DNA of 64,000 bases from Martinezella tropici. Its GTDB lineage: Bacteria > Pseudomonadota > Alphaproteobacteria > Rhizobiales > Rhizobiaceae. A model generated the notes under the pieces. The model was not told where the DNA came from, ran no database searches, and was given only the letters and a program-made list of their open reading frames with translations. Every line of letters starts with the position of its first letter. Position 1 is the first letter of the stretch. The DNA lies in the NCBI GenBank assembly GCA_000799755.1, contig JUHI01000019.1:62001-126000 (forward strand). Reading direction: 5' to 3'. Shown in pieces: positions 37,064 to 46,730 of this stretch. Both the position numbers and the translations under genes were made by a program.

Positions 37064-37966
37064 ATGAACCCGAGCGACTTGAAAAAGGCCGTTGGCAGCG
37101 GGTTGCTGTCATTTCCCGTCACCCCTTTCAATCAAGACCTGACTTTCGATGAGGCTAAGTATCGAAGCCACATCGAATGGCTGGCAAGTTACGAAGCCGC
37201 GGTCCTTTTTGCGGCCGGCGGAACAGGCGAATTCTTCTCCCTCAATCCAGCCGAAGTTCCGCAGGTGGTGCGCGCCGCAAAGGCGTCCGCTGGCTCTACA
37301 CCGATCATCTCGGGAACCGGCTACGGCACGTCTCTGGCCATCGAGATCGCCAAGGCTGCGGAAAAGGCTGGCGCGGACGGACTGCTACTGCTGCCACCAT
37401 ACCTCATGTTCGCCGAGCAGGCGGGCCTGATCGCTCATGTCAAAGCGGTCTGCCAGTCCGTGGGGATCGGCATCATCGTCTATAATCGCGATAATGCCGT
37501 GCTCAGCGCCGACAGCATCGCACGCCTGGCCGACGAATGCCCCAACCTCATCGGTTACAAGGACGGGGTCGGCGACGTCGACAAGGTGATAGAGATCACC
37601 ACGACCCTCAAGGATCGTCTCGTCTATGTCGGCGGGATGCCGACGCATGAAGTCTACGCGCAGGCGTATTTCGCCGCCGGCGTCACCACCTATTCTTCGG
37701 CGGTTTTCAATTTCGTACCGACCTTGGCGCAGCGTTTTTATGCGGCACTTCGATCGCAGGATCAGGCGACGGTTGATCATATCCTGAAGACCTTTTTCTT
37801 TCCGCTTGTAGCGTTGCGCAATCGCAAGAAGGGCTATGCGGTCTCGATCATCAAGGCAGGCTTGCGCATCCTTGGGCGAGATCCCGGGCCAGTCCGGCCG
37901 CCTCTGACCGATCTGACGTCGGAGGAAATGGCGATCTTGGAAAAGATTATCGCGGCGGCCGGATAA
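37064..37966 (+). CDS. kdgD: 5-dehydro-4-deoxyglucarate dehydratase (KdgD), DHDPS family
   Basis: A 300-residue class I aldolase-fold enzyme. The GLLSFPVTPF start, AAGGTGEFFSL and the Schiff-base lysine K166 in YKDGVGD match KdgD, which converts 5-keto-4-deoxyglucarate to 2-ketoglutarate semialdehyde with loss of CO2 and water. It follows uxuA by 39 bases. KdgD indicates oxidative glucarate/galactarate (uronate) breakdown; no uronate dehydrogenase or semialdehyde dehydrogenase gene is in the window. Confidence 0.9.
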   Translation: MNPSDLKKAVGSGLLSFPVTPFNQDLTFDEAKYRSHIEWLASYEAAVLFAAGGTGEFFSLNPAEVPQVVRAAKASAGSTPIISGTGYGTSLAIEIAKAAEKAGADGLLLLPPYLMFAEQAGLIAHVKAVCQSVGIGIIVYNRDNAVLSADSIARLADECPNLIGYKDGVGDVDKVIEITTTLKDRLVYVGGMPTHEVYAQAYFAAGVTTYSSAVFNFVPTLAQRFYAALRSQDQATVDHILKTFFFPLVALRNRKKGYAVSIIKAGLRILGRDPGPVRPPLTDLTSEEMAILEKIIAAAG

Positions 37967-38030
37967 TATTTGCTAAAAGATCGGCATGATCGCTGGCCGG
38001 GCCGGCATCGATGCTCGCACAAGGTGACCC

Positions 38031-39116
38031 GTGGTTCAGGCTTCTTTCAGCACACCCCGCACATTCGTCTATGTCTCGGCGGCGGTCGCCGGAACTATCG
38101 ATGTATACAGCATGGATGAGACGACAGGCGCGCTCACGCCGGTATCGCATGTGGATGTCGGCCCCTCGGTCATGCCGATGGTTGTCAGTCCCGACAGGCA
38201 GCATCTCTATGCCGTCATCCGCTCGCAGCCTTACCGGGTATTGACGATGACGATCGATCCTGCAACCGGGAGACTTAAGCAGGAGGCTGTCGCTGCTTTG
38301 CCCGACAGCATGGCCTATGTCTCTCTCGATCCGACGGGCGGGCTTCTATTCACGGCATCCTATGGCGGCAACAAGATCGCCGTGTTGCTCATCGGCCGTA
38401 ACGGGCAGGTTACCGCGCAGGCACAGCAAGTGATCGAGACCGGACGCAACGCCCATGCGATCGTCAGCGATCGGACGGGCAAATATGTCTTCGTCACCAA
38501 TCTCGGCTCCGACGCCGTGCAACAATTCAAGCTCGATCCCGAGACCGGCATACTGAAGGCGAACGATCCGATGCAGGTGTCGACCGGCCATGGATTTGGT
38601 CCGCGTCACATTGTCGTCTCGCCCGATAACAGGGCCGTCTATGTCCTGACTGAGTTGACCGGCCACGTCATCCACTATGCGATCGATGCCGACAATGGCA
38701 CATTGAGCGAGATCGAAAGCGTCGCTTCCATTCCCGCTGATGCCGGACTTTCGCCCGGCATCGCACCGGCCGTGGCGCCCCTGGACGACGGTAAGCCGAA
38801 GGTATGGGCGGCGGACATCGGCATCACGCCGGATGGGAGATTTCTCTATACCACGGAGAGAACCACCAGTCGGATCGCGCTATTCCACGTTGATGCCGAC
38901 GATGGAAGACTAAGCTATGTCACAAACTATCCGACCGAGCAGCAGCCACGCGGCATCCGCGTCGATCCATCGGGCCGGTTTCTTGTCGCATCCGGTGAGA
39001 AGTCCGACAGACTGTCGGTCTATGTCATCGATCAGGCGGATGGGACGCTCGGGCTGGTGGGGCGGTATCCGGTTAACGCCGGCGCAAACTGGATTGAGAT
39101 CGTAACGCTTCCCTAG
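38031..39116 (+). CDS. Lactonase, 7-bladed beta-propeller (6-phosphogluconolactonase-like)
   Basis: A 361-residue beta-propeller of the Pgl/YbhE lactonase family. Repeated blade motifs are visible: TPRTFVYVSAAVAGTIDVYSMD, VVSPDRQHLYAV, VFVTNLGSDAVQQFKLD, FGPRHIVVSPDNRAVYVLTEL and DIGITPDGRFLYTTERTTSRIALF. The start is GTG 38031. In this operon it probably opens an aldaro- or aldonolactone rather than 6-phosphogluconolactone (inference). No signal peptide is evident. It lies 64 bases after kdgD and ends the operon. Confidence 0.85.
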   Translation: MVQASFSTPRTFVYVSAAVAGTIDVYSMDETTGALTPVSHVDVGPSVMPMVVSPDRQHLYAVIRSQPYRVLTMTIDPATGRLKQEAVAALPDSMAYVSLDPTGGLLFTASYGGNKIAVLLIGRNGQVTAQAQQVIETGRNAHAIVSDRTGKYVFVTNLGSDAVQQFKLDPETGILKANDPMQVSTGHGFGPRHIVVSPDNRAVYVLTELTGHVIHYAIDADNGTLSEIESVASIPADAGLSPGIAPAVAPLDDGKPKVWAADIGITPDGRFLYTTERTTSRIALFHVDADDGRLSYVTNYPTEQQPRGIRVDPSGRFLVASGEKSDRLSVYVIDQADGTLGLVGRYPVNAGANWIEIVTLP

Positions 39117-39214
39117 CGCGGTTTATCCTTTCACGGAATCTCTGAGCTGCATTATCTCTTTGTTTTCAAGCAATTCCGGACGGACGGCTGTTGCTCACTT
39201 TTCCTGAAATTGCT

Positions 39215-41302
39215 CTAAGGCGCAGCCGCCGCGGCAAGCAGGCTTTCAACCTCGGAGGAGGGAAGGGGTCTGGCGAATAAATAGCCCTGAAGCAATTCGC
39301 AGCCGGCGCCTTCAAGAAAGCGGGCCTGCTCCTCCGTTTCGACACCTTCCGCCACGACTTCCAGATCAAGGGTTCTGCCGAGCGACACGATCGCTGACGT
39401 AATTGCCATATCGCCGGGCTTCTCCGGGATATCGGCTATAAACGATCTGTCGATCTTCAAACGGGAAAGCGGAAAACGTCTGAGGGTGCTCAGACTTGAG
39501 TATCCTGTGCCGAAATCGTCAATTGCAAAGCTGACGCCCAGTTTCTTCAGCTCGTGCATCCGCTCTATGGCGCCCTCGACGTCGCGCATGATCAAGCTTT
39601 CTGTCAGCTCAAGCTCAAGCCATTGCGGATCGAGATCCGCGAGCTGCAACGCGGAGGCCACCTGGCTTGTCAAGGAATGTTCCAGGAATTGCCTTGCCGA
39701 TACATTGACGCCCACACGCAGCGTCGGCAGACCGTGATCCTGCCAGGTGCGAGCCTGCTGGCAGGCTTTGCGCAGGACGATTTCGCCGAGCGGGACGATG
39801 AGCCCCGTTTCTTCGGCAAGCGGGATAAAGGCGCTCGGAAGCAACAGACCCTCGGTAGGATGCTGCCAACGCACCAGGGCTTCGACGCCGATTATCCTGC
39901 CGCTGCGAACCTCCTTCTGCGGTTGGTAGTGCAGTATGAATTCATCCCGCTCCACTGCGCGTCGCAATTCTTCGATACGGATCAGCTTGTTGCGGGCATC
40001 TTCCGCCATGGACGGCGTAAACAGCCGAATGGCGTTGCGCCCGGCTTCCTTGGCGCGATAGAGCGCCATATCGGCATTGGCGAACAGTTCGGAGACGGTC
40101 TCGCCGTGCTCGACGGCGCAAGCGACACCGATGCTGCAGCCCACGCGGATTTCGACCCCTTGCACGGTCATTGGTCGGGATATGTCGCCCAGAATGGTCG
40201 CAAGCCTTTCATAGATTGGCTCCGGTGTTTCTTCCAGGACGATGATGAACTCGTCTCCGCCGATTCTCGATACGATGTCGGGGCTTTTGACATATGCCGA
40301 TATGCGCTTTGCGACGACCATCAACAACTCGTCACCTGCCGCATGGCCGAGTGTGTCGTTCACCAGCTTGAAGTTATCGAGGTCGACAAAGGCGACAGCC
40401 AGAGATTTTTGTTTCCGTGACGGATTTTCCAGAAGCGCGCTGAGCTTGCGGTCGAGCAGCATACGGTTCGGCAGGCCGGTAAGCACGTCATGCTCGGCCA
40501 GATAGGCGATATGCGCAATATCACGATGGCGATCGATCGCGATCCCGACGGTTTGCGCGATACCGGCGAGGAATTCCATCAGCCCGGTTTCGTTGCCGTT
40601 GGCTTCCGTCACCAACGTCCCATGCTTGCCGCCATCCCGCGAGCAAATGGGAAATTCCAAAATGTCGCCGAGGAATGGGGCGGAGCGCTCGCCGTCAAGA
40701 AGGAAGCTGACTGACCTGCCGTTGAGCAGCTCTTCGAGGAGGGATCGGGCATCCTTCAGGAAGGTATCGAGATCGACGCCCCGCGCCACATCCTGCAGGA
40801 GTTTCGTCTGAGCGCGCATCAATTTTTCCGCGCTCTTGCGAGCGGAAATATCGCGCGATGCGCCAACGACACCGATGATGTTGCCGTTTCTGTCCCGCAG
40901 CGGCACGCGCGACATCATGAGCCAGCCTTCACCCTTGAGGCGGCGCTCTTCGACGCCAAGATCGGCCTCGCCGGTCTCCATGACACGCCTTTCGGCCTCC
41001 TCGATCCGGTGCGCGTCGGCCATTGGGTGAATTTCCGCGTCCGTGAGACCGATCAGCTCATCAACATGCGTGAAGCCGTTATTGAGGACGATCGCCTGAT
41101 TGGCAAAAAGGAAACGGCCGCTTCTGTCTTTGGCGTAGATGTAGTCCGGCACATAATTGACCATCGCCTCAAGCCATTCGTAACGCTCGGTAAGCGACAG
41201 ATAGCGAGTCCGAAGCGCCTCAATCGGCTCGCGAAGTAGCTCATCCGCACCATCCCCATCTCGGCGCGCTGGCTCTGGCGATCCATCCCTCTGCTGTGGC
41301 AT
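39215..41302 (-). CDS. PAS-GAF-GGDEF-EAL cyclic-di-GMP signalling protein
   Basis: A 695-residue cytosolic protein. A PAS domain (~35-155; VNYVPDYIYAKDRSGRFLFAN, then DRNGNIIGVVGASRDIS) and a GAF-like region (~165-270) precede GGDEF (~275-435) and EAL (~445-690). The cyclase motif SRIGGDEF is intact, while the inhibitory RxxD site upstream is replaced by KSPD. The EAL motif (GVEALVRW) and DDFGTGYSSL are intact, so both activities are possible. It is convergent with the lactonase operon and divergent from the DMT transporter gene. Confidence 0.92.
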   Translation of the reverse strand: MPQQRDGSPEPARRDGDGADELLREPIEALRTRYLSLTERYEWLEAMVNYVPDYIYAKDRSGRFLFANQAIVLNNGFTHVDELIGLTDAEIHPMADAHRIEEAERRVMETGEADLGVEERRLKGEGWLMMSRVPLRDRNGNIIGVVGASRDISARKSAEKLMRAQTKLLQDVARGVDLDTFLKDARSLLEELLNGRSVSFLLDGERSAPFLGDILEFPICSRDGGKHGTLVTEANGNETGLMEFLAGIAQTVGIAIDRHRDIAHIAYLAEHDVLTGLPNRMLLDRKLSALLENPSRKQKSLAVAFVDLDNFKLVNDTLGHAAGDELLMVVAKRISAYVKSPDIVSRIGGDEFIIVLEETPEPIYERLATILGDISRPMTVQGVEIRVGCSIGVACAVEHGETVSELFANADMALYRAKEAGRNAIRLFTPSMAEDARNKLIRIEELRRAVERDEFILHYQPQKEVRSGRIIGVEALVRWQHPTEGLLLPSAFIPLAEETGLIVPLGEIVLRKACQQARTWQDHGLPTLRVGVNVSARQFLEHSLTSQVASALQLADLDPQWLELELTESLIMRDVEGAIERMHELKKLGVSFAIDDFGTGYSSLSTLRRFPLSRLKIDRSFIADIPEKPGDMAITSAIVSLGRTLDLEVVAEGVETEEQARFLEGAGCELLQGYLFARPLPSSEVESLLAAAAAP

Positions 41303-41617
41303 CTATGTTCTCTCACCCGGCAAACCGACAATATCGGCAAGCAACTCTGCAATCATCAAAGCGTATTTGACTGGTCTCGCTGGCGCAGTTTGTCCTGTGT
41401 CTTCAAATAAATGTTATCATATAGCAAAATTTATAAATATCCGCTCGCGTTTTACCGGAAGAACGCAGCCGACGGCAGCGCGTCTGCTGAAGCCTGCGCA
41501 GTATGAGCTTCTCGATCTTTGGAGTAGGGTGTCTGCAGGAGATGCCATTGCGGGTTGAGGGCAAAACCGGCTAAGCCGCAGATGGTAGAAACTCAGGATT
41601 CGCGAGGAAAAATTAGC
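41303..41617. promoter_or_regulatory. Divergent intergenic region between c-di-GMP gene and DMT transporter
   Basis: The 315-base gap has an AT-rich core at about 41405-41445 (runs such as TTATCATATAGCAAAATTT) that could hold the divergent promoters. No gene and no clear operator dyad was found. Confidence 0.5.
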
Positions 41618-42532
41618 ATGTCTGTTGGCAAGGCCGCATCGAACGGCAATCTTGTGCTCGCCGGCATGCTTCTGATGCTGTTCGGCGACTTCATGTTTGC
41701 CTTGAACGATGCCATGGGCAAGTGGCTGGTCGCCAGTTTTTCCGTAGGCCAAATTCTGGTTATCCGCTCGTTCGGCTCCTTCATCGTTCTCGCGCCGATG
41801 CTCGCGCGTCAGGGCAGCGACGCGCTCTTTCGTCTGGAACGTCCGCCACTGCAGCTTCTGCGTGTCGTCATGACGACGGTTGACGTGGCTCTCTTTTATG
41901 CTGCCGTCACCTATCTTCCGCTGGCCGACGTCATGACCTTCTATATGGCCGGTCCCATCTATGTCGCGGCGATCTCGCATTTCTTCCTCGGTGAGAGGAT
42001 CGGCTGGCGGCGCTGGCTCGCAGTTTTCGTCGGCTTTATCGGCGTCTTGATTGCGCTCCGACCATCCGCGGCGATGTTTTCCTGGCCTTCGCTGTTTGGC
42101 CTTGGAGGCAGCCTTGCCTTCGCATTGACGCTGGTGCTTGGCCGGCGGCTGCGGCAGACGCGCGATGCGACGCTTGTCGCGTGGCAAACGGTCGGGGCGC
42201 TCGTTGCCGGATTGGTCCTCAGCATCGGCAGCTGGCGTCCCGCCTCAACCCTCGATCTCGGAGCCATGCTTGCTCTTGGCGTTGTCGCCGGCAGTGCTCA
42301 CTTGATGATTACGCGATCTCTGAAATACGCGCCCGCGTCGCTGCTGGCGCCACTGCAATACAGCCTGCTCGTATGGGCGATCGTGCTGGGTTTCGTTTTC
42401 TTTGGCGATATACCCGATATGCAGATTATTGTCGGCTCCGTCATCATCGTACTCGCCGGGCTTTTCATCTTCCATCGGAAGAACTTGGTCGATACGGTTC
42501 GGGAAGATGCGGTTGCCCGGGACGGGCATTGA
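41618..42532 (+). CDS. DMT-superfamily (EamA) transporter
   Basis: A 304-residue membrane protein with about ten hydrophobic segments in two EamA repeats (about 20-150 and 165-295). Typical features are FALNDAMGKWLV in the first helix, YLPLADVMTFYMAGPIYVAAISHFFLGERIGWRRW and the second-repeat YAPASLLAPLQYSLLVWAIVLGF. Such proteins export or import small metabolites; the substrate cannot be inferred. I start at ATG 41618, nine bases after GAGGAA; the frame remains open further upstream. Confidence 0.88.
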   Translation: MSVGKAASNGNLVLAGMLLMLFGDFMFALNDAMGKWLVASFSVGQILVIRSFGSFIVLAPMLARQGSDALFRLERPPLQLLRVVMTTVDVALFYAAVTYLPLADVMTFYMAGPIYVAAISHFFLGERIGWRRWLAVFVGFIGVLIALRPSAAMFSWPSLFGLGGSLAFALTLVLGRRLRQTRDATLVAWQTVGALVAGLVLSIGSWRPASTLDLGAMLALGVVAGSAHLMITRSLKYAPASLLAPLQYSLLVWAIVLGFVFFGDIPDMQIIVGSVIIVLAGLFIFHRKNLVDTVREDAVARDGH

Positions 42533-42685
42533 GGCGGGTTCAGTCGAGCTCATCGCGCGGATTGCACTCATCGGAGCAGCCGCGAGTTCTCCCACGGCAT
42601 GTCAGGCCAGCCTCAAGCTGTTCGTGAGGTCATTTCGGCGGCATTGCGGAAGGATTTCCGGCAGAATAAGATAGACATCTTGAAC

Positions 42686-43867
42686 TCATCTCCCGCCGAC
42701 TATTCTAGGTGTCGTCACGTCCTGGGGCGGCTGGCCGGCAACCATCACGCGGTTGCGCCCCGCTTCCTTGGCCGCGTAGAGGGCTGCATCGGCGCGGCGT
42801 ATCTGATCATCGATCGAGCGATCATCGTCTTCCGCGAGGGCAACGCCGAAGCTGGCGGTGATCTTGTAGTCTGGCGGCATTTCCCGGCGCTCGATGTTGG
42901 CAAATACGAGCCTGCTCGTATTGGCAAACTGCTCTGCTTCAGTTGGCGTTACTGCCGGCAGAAAGACGACGAACTCCTCACCGCCGAAACGGGCGGCAAA
43001 GGCGCTGGCGGGCAAACGTTCCTTCAGCAATTCTGCCAGCCCGAGAATGACGCGGTCGCCCATGGCATGGCCGAATTTGTCATTGACCTGTTTGAAGTAA
43101 TCGATGTCGCAGATCACGATAGCGCCAGTCTTCTTGCGGGGATGACGGTCCGCGACGGCTCGCTCGAAGCCGCGCCGATTGAGGAGACCGGTGAGGTGAT
43201 CCCGGTCCGCGGCATCGCGATAGAGTTCCAGTGTGTCGAGCGCAACTGCGGCGAGGGCCGTCAGCGCCAACAGCAGGCCCAGAATCGAGGCGCCGACCTG
43301 CATGTAGAAGTCGTAGCGAGACGTAGTGAAGTCGTCGACGCCGCCTGGCAGTGGCAGCAGAACGATCAGGATAATGTCACGAACCAAGGTCTCGAGCACG
43401 ATTGCGAATGCGACGGTCAAGAGCGCTTTGTCGCGTATGTGCTGCGAGCGGCCGACAGAGAGAGCGATAGGCAAGGCTAGCAGTATGATGCAGGCGAGAT
43501 CATTGCCGATCAGTTCGGCCGAGAGGCTTTCAGCGACGATGACGGCATAGACATTGGCGGCAAAGGCCACAAGCGCGACGGTCCGTCGTACTATCGTGAA
43601 GGACGGTCGGCCAAATCGAATGAGGAGCGCGCCTCCATAGAAGTAGAAGGAGGCGAGAAAAAGCGCATCCGCCGTCAATGTCTGCGCCTGTACGGGAAGC
43701 CGCACGAGCGCCAGGGGCACGGAAAAGGCGGCGGCACCCAAGAGATAGCCGATCCCCCAGCTTTTTGCCTGATTGGATCCCCAGCGCCCGACGACGAGAA
43801 AGGTGCAACCGAAGATCAGCAGGATTACCGGAAGCAGGAAAGCGAAATTATCGTTCGGCACCGTCAC
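42686..43867 (-). CDS. Membrane diguanylate cyclase (GGEEF)
   Basis: A 393-residue protein with six to seven membrane segments in the first ~200 residues (LLPVILLIFGCTFLVVGRW onward) and a C-terminal GGDEF domain (~215-380). It contains DHLTGLLNRRGFERAV, CDIDYFKQVND and the catalytic ARFGGEEFVVFL, so it should make cyclic-di-GMP. The start is GTG 43867. The N-terminal region is an unassigned membrane sensor. It is the last gene before the type IV secretion block. Confidence 0.9.
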   Translation of the reverse strand: MTVPNDNFAFLLPVILLIFGCTFLVVGRWGSNQAKSWGIGYLLGAAAFSVPLALVRLPVQAQTLTADALFLASFYFYGGALLIRFGRPSFTIVRRTVALVAFAANVYAVIVAESLSAELIGNDLACIILLALPIALSVGRSQHIRDKALLTVAFAIVLETLVRDIILIVLLPLPGGVDDFTTSRYDFYMQVGASILGLLLALTALAAVALDTLELYRDAADRDHLTGLLNRRGFERAVADRHPRKKTGAIVICDIDYFKQVNDKFGHAMGDRVILGLAELLKERLPASAFAARFGGEEFVVFLPAVTPTEAEQFANTSRLVFANIERREMPPDYKITASFGVALAEDDDRSIDDQIRRADAALYAAKEAGRNRVMVAGQPPQDVTTPRIVGGR

Positions 43868-44432
43868 AATCCCTTGACTCTATTCAGCCTGCCGCAAGCA
43901 GGATAGCGGAAATCGGGGGGCGCTTGCATGTGAAACCATGGGGGCGAGATATCATATATCTGTGTGACGGCGAGCGCTGAAGAAGGCCGTGATCGCACCG
44001 CATGCGATCGTCATGCTTAAGCCAAGAGAATCGGCCGCGTGGAAACTATTTTCCGCGCACGAGGCGAGGCCCCCAACCGGTCACGCATATCGCGAGCGTT
44101 TACTTAACGACCCAGAGCAGGAGTTCAGGCGCAATTCTAGACAAGGAACTCCGGCGCTCGTCATAGTAATCGGCAGCGCGGTTCGCCGCCGATTGTGGGC
44201 CTATCGCGGAATTTCCCAGATGTTTTGCGGGTGAGCGAAGCCTTAGGCCGCCGCCTCGAGGCCCTGCGCCAGCCCGATTGCACCACCATAATGCGCAGGC
44301 AGAGGGCTTCCTAAGGACATAGAAAGCGGAAGACATTTATCAGGCAAGCTACGAGACCTTCGCGGATGTCGCCGAACGGGCCTAAAACTCTGCGCATATA
44401 CACCATTAAATTTGTCAGTTTAAATGCGGCCG
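43868..44432. other. 565-base gap between the cyclase gene and the type IV secretion locus
   Basis: No gene I can support. The gap contains a palindrome AGATATCATATATCT at 43947-43961 and short open stretches on both strands without recognisable family. It marks the change from metabolic/signalling genes to transfer genes and may be an old junction with decayed remnants. Confidence 0.45.
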
Positions 44433-44786
44433 TCAGGCACTGTCAAAAGAACTCAGTTTCGTCAAAAGCTCCCCCGAGATCTCAAACTGGCGCGCTGTTC
44501 CTCGGCCCATGGAGTTCTTGACCATCGTTTCCTTAAGCATCCCACGCTTGACAAGCAGATCAACCGTCTCCTTAGCTCCGCTCCGGGTGAGTTCGGTAAC
44601 TTCTATTATATTTGAAAGAGTTAGCTTCTGGTGAGCTTGGGTCATTGTGTAGAGGATCGTCATCATGCCGATCTCCTTCAGTCGAGCCTGCGGCGTCTCG
44701 TCCTCAAGCGGATGATCGAGGATCTCGTGGAGAATAAGTCCTGAGAAGGCGAGATTGTGCCATTGCGTCTTGAGTGCTCTTGTCAT
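44433..44786 (-). CDS. Small winged-helix transcriptional regulator upstream of the vir locus
   Basis: A 117-residue DNA-binding protein with a MarR-like winged helix: TMTQAHQKLTLSNIIEVTELTRSGAK resembles HTH recognition helices and VDLLVKRGMLKETMVKNSMGRG the wing. I start at ATG 44786; the frame is open further upstream, but that part overlaps the divergent promoter region and reads like non-coding sequence. Divergent from the secreted-protein/virB operon, it is the natural candidate for its repressor. Confidence 0.75.
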   Translation of the reverse strand: MTRALKTQWHNLAFSGLILHEILDHPLEDETPQARLKEIGMMTILYTMTQAHQKLTLSNIIEVTELTRSGAKETVDLLVKRGMLKETMVKNSMGRGTARQFEISGELLTKLSSFDSA

Positions 44787-44884
44787 GTTATTTAACTGTG
44801 TTATATAAGATAGTATAAAGGCGCGTTGATGGGGCTGATGTTCCCTTCTGCAATGGGGCGGCGCTGTTCCGGAGGGTCCTGTCC
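44787..44884 (+). promoter_or_regulatory. Divergent promoter region of the regulator and the virB operon
   Basis: A short AT-rich region, with TTATATAAGATAGTATAAAG at about 44800-44819 giving candidate -10 boxes. A GGAGGG ribosome site (44871-44876) precedes the first plus-strand gene. Confidence 0.5.
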
Positions 44885-45424
44885 ATGAAAAACCTTCTGC
44901 TGAATTCACGACTTGCGATCTGCTGCATATTATTACCCTACCTGATTTCGGACAGTAAAGCGCTGGCTGACGATTGGGGATGCCGGGTTATCCTCTGCCT
45001 CTCAAATCCTGGCGGGGCGACCCAGTACGCGGAATGCCGACCTCCGATCCAGAAACTCTGGAACCAGCTTGCAAAAGGCCATTCGTTTCCAGCCTGCAGC
45101 GGGGCGGGCTTTCAAAGCTCCCGACCGGGCTATGAGCCTTACTTTTGCGATGCTGGATATTGGCTGTCGGGGAGTTACGGTCCTCGCGGTGAGCGGGCAA
45201 CCTGCGTCTCGACATCCCTCCAGCGTGTCAGCAATTTGCTTTGCTCCCATGATCGAGACAATTATGGCGACGGCTCCGACGCGGTTCTGTCACCACGCTG
45301 GCAGCGGGAAGGCGGACGTCTTCAATGCATGGGCTATGTGATCATGCGCCCGAATATGCGAACGCAGCCGCACTATGTCGACGTCACCATCGACGGCGTC
45401 GGCAAGCAGCGCGTGTGGTACTGA
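44885..45424 (+). CDS. Secreted cysteine-containing protein at the head of the virB operon
   Basis: A 179-residue protein with a signal peptide (hydrophobic core LAICCILLPYLI, probable cleavage after ALA near residue 28) and several cysteines in the mature part (WGCRVILCLSNPGG, FCDAGYWL, LLCSHD), which suggests a disulfide-bonded periplasmic protein. It is four bases from virB1 and clearly part of the transfer operon. Similar proteins occur at the front of rhizobial type IV secretion loci as far as I recall; the function is unknown. Confidence 0.78.
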   Translation: MKNLLLNSRLAICCILLPYLISDSKALADDWGCRVILCLSNPGGATQYAECRPPIQKLWNQLAKGHSFPACSGAGFQSSRPGYEPYFCDAGYWLSGSYGPRGERATCVSTSLQRVSNLLCSHDRDNYGDGSDAVLSPRWQREGGRLQCMGYVIMRPNMRTQPHYVDVTIDGVGKQRVWY

Positions 45425-45427
45425 CCG

Positions 45428-46048
45428 ATGGCTGCTGTATTCGTCGATCTCGCCCAAGCCTGCGCACCCATGGTTCAGGTGGAAACACTCGCCTCAGTCG
45501 TAAGCCTCGAGAGCCGCTTCCAGCCCTTCGCAATCCGCATCAACAGCGGCGCACCCCTTGCGGCACAGCCGACGACCAAAGCCGAGGCGATCGAAGTCGC
45601 CACATCGCTGATATCGGACCGTCACGATATCCAGCTCGGCCTTGGCGGTATCGGCGTCGAAGAGCTCCGCAAGCTGAACCTATCCGTATCGGCCGCTTTC
45701 GACCCGTGCCTGAACCTCAAGGCCACGGCGACGCTTCTTGACGGCTACTACCGTCTCGCCGTGCGTGTCGGCGCCAATCCGGCCCAGGCCGAGAAGGTCA
45801 TGCTCCAATCCTATTATGGACGCGACGATCCATCCGTCGGGGCAATGGTCAAATACGACGAGCAGGTGCGCCGTGAGGGAAAACGGCTTTCCGCCAAACT
45901 TGCGTCGCTCACCATTGCCGAACCGGATGATCAGGCCGCGTCTGCCGACCAGCCACCGGATCAAGTGGCTCAGCCACTCCCAAGACAAATCTCCCAAGCC
46001 GAAGAAGCCGCATCCTGGGATGTGTTCAGTTCCAGGCGCCGGTCTTAA
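45428..46048 (+). CDS. virB1: VirB1-type lytic transglycosylase
   Basis: A 206-residue VirB1 family protein that opens peptidoglycan for the secretion channel. The catalytic glutamate lies in VVSLESRFQPFAIRIN (~28-40), followed by GLGGIG at the place of the usual GLMQI motif and the CLNLKATATLLDGYY helix. No classical signal peptide is visible, as in Brucella/AvhB-type VirB1 proteins. It follows the secreted protein gene by three bases. Confidence 0.87.
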   Translation: MAAVFVDLAQACAPMVQVETLASVVSLESRFQPFAIRINSGAPLAAQPTTKAEAIEVATSLISDRHDIQLGLGGIGVEELRKLNLSVSAAFDPCLNLKATATLLDGYYRLAVRVGANPAQAEKVMLQSYYGRDDPSVGAMVKYDEQVRREGKRLSAKLASLTIAEPDDQAASADQPPDQVAQPLPRQISQAEEAASWDVFSSRRRS

Positions 46049-46086
46049 ATCCTCATTTTCCAGAATGATCGATCGGAGCAGAGTGA

Positions 46087-46386
46087 ATGATCTCCAAAAC
46101 CAGTCTTCGCCCCTTTGCCGCCTCGACGCTCATGGCGGCTGCAATCATTGTATCCATGATTGAGCCGGCCTTTGCCCAATCCGCCGGTATCGAAAACGTA
46201 CTGCAGAACATCGTTACCATGCTTACCGGCAACATCGCCAAACTGCTGGCGGTCATAGCCGTGATCATCATCTGCATTGCCTGGATGTTCGGCTACATGG
46301 ATCTGCGCCGAGCCGGCTTCTGGATCATCGGTATCGGCGGGATCTTTGGCGCTACCGAGCTGGTCAACACTATCGTTGGAGGCTGA
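46087..46386 (+). CDS. virB2: VirB2-type pilin
   Basis: A 99-residue prepilin with a long signal peptide (cleavage probably after PAFA, near residue 32) and two hydrophobic helices in the mature part (AKLLAVIAVIIICIAWMFGY and FWIIGIGGIFGATELV). Size and two-helix topology match VirB2. It lies six bases before virB3. Confidence 0.92.
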   Translation: MISKTSLRPFAASTLMAAAIIVSMIEPAFAQSAGIENVLQNIVTMLTGNIAKLLAVIAVIIICIAWMFGYMDLRRAGFWIIGIGGIFGATELVNTIVGG

Positions 46387-46391
46387 ACGCC

Positions 46392-46730
46392 ATGGCGGAC
46401 GCTCCGGCCATTGAAGAAGACACGCTGTTCCTCGCCTGCACGCGCCCGGCGATGATTGCCGGCGTGACCATGGAAGCGATGGGCTTCAACATCATGCTGA
46501 CGACGATCATCTTTATCATCGCGGGATCGATCGCTTACGCACTGGTCGGCGTCGTCTTCCATCTCGTGTTCCGGGCGCTCGTCAAGCACGACCACAATAT
46601 GTTCCGGATCCTGCTTGCCTGGATCGAGACTCGCGGCCGCTCACGAAACGCCTCCTATTGGGGTGGCGCGACACTCTCGCCGCTTAAGCTTGTCCGATGC
46701 TATGACGAAAGGGATCTGAGCCTTGCCTAG
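46392..46730 (+). CDS. virB3: VirB3-type inner-membrane protein
   Basis: A 112-residue protein with the VirB3 N-terminus LFLACTRPAMIAGVTMEA and one or two membrane segments (~32-60), followed by a basic cytoplasmic tail. VirB3 works with VirB4 in the inner-membrane complex. Its end overlaps the virB4 start by eight bases. Confidence 0.92.
   Translation: MADAPAIEEDTLFLACTRPAMIAGVTMEAMGFNIMLTTIIFIIAGSIAYALVGVVFHLVFRALVKHDHNMFRILLAWIETRGRSRNASYWGGATLSPLKLVRCYDERDLSLA

Noticed and set aside
43947..43961. Palindrome AGATATCATATATCT as an operator
   Set aside because: It lies behind the cyclase start and far from the next gene, with no second copy found, so I only mention it in the gap description.
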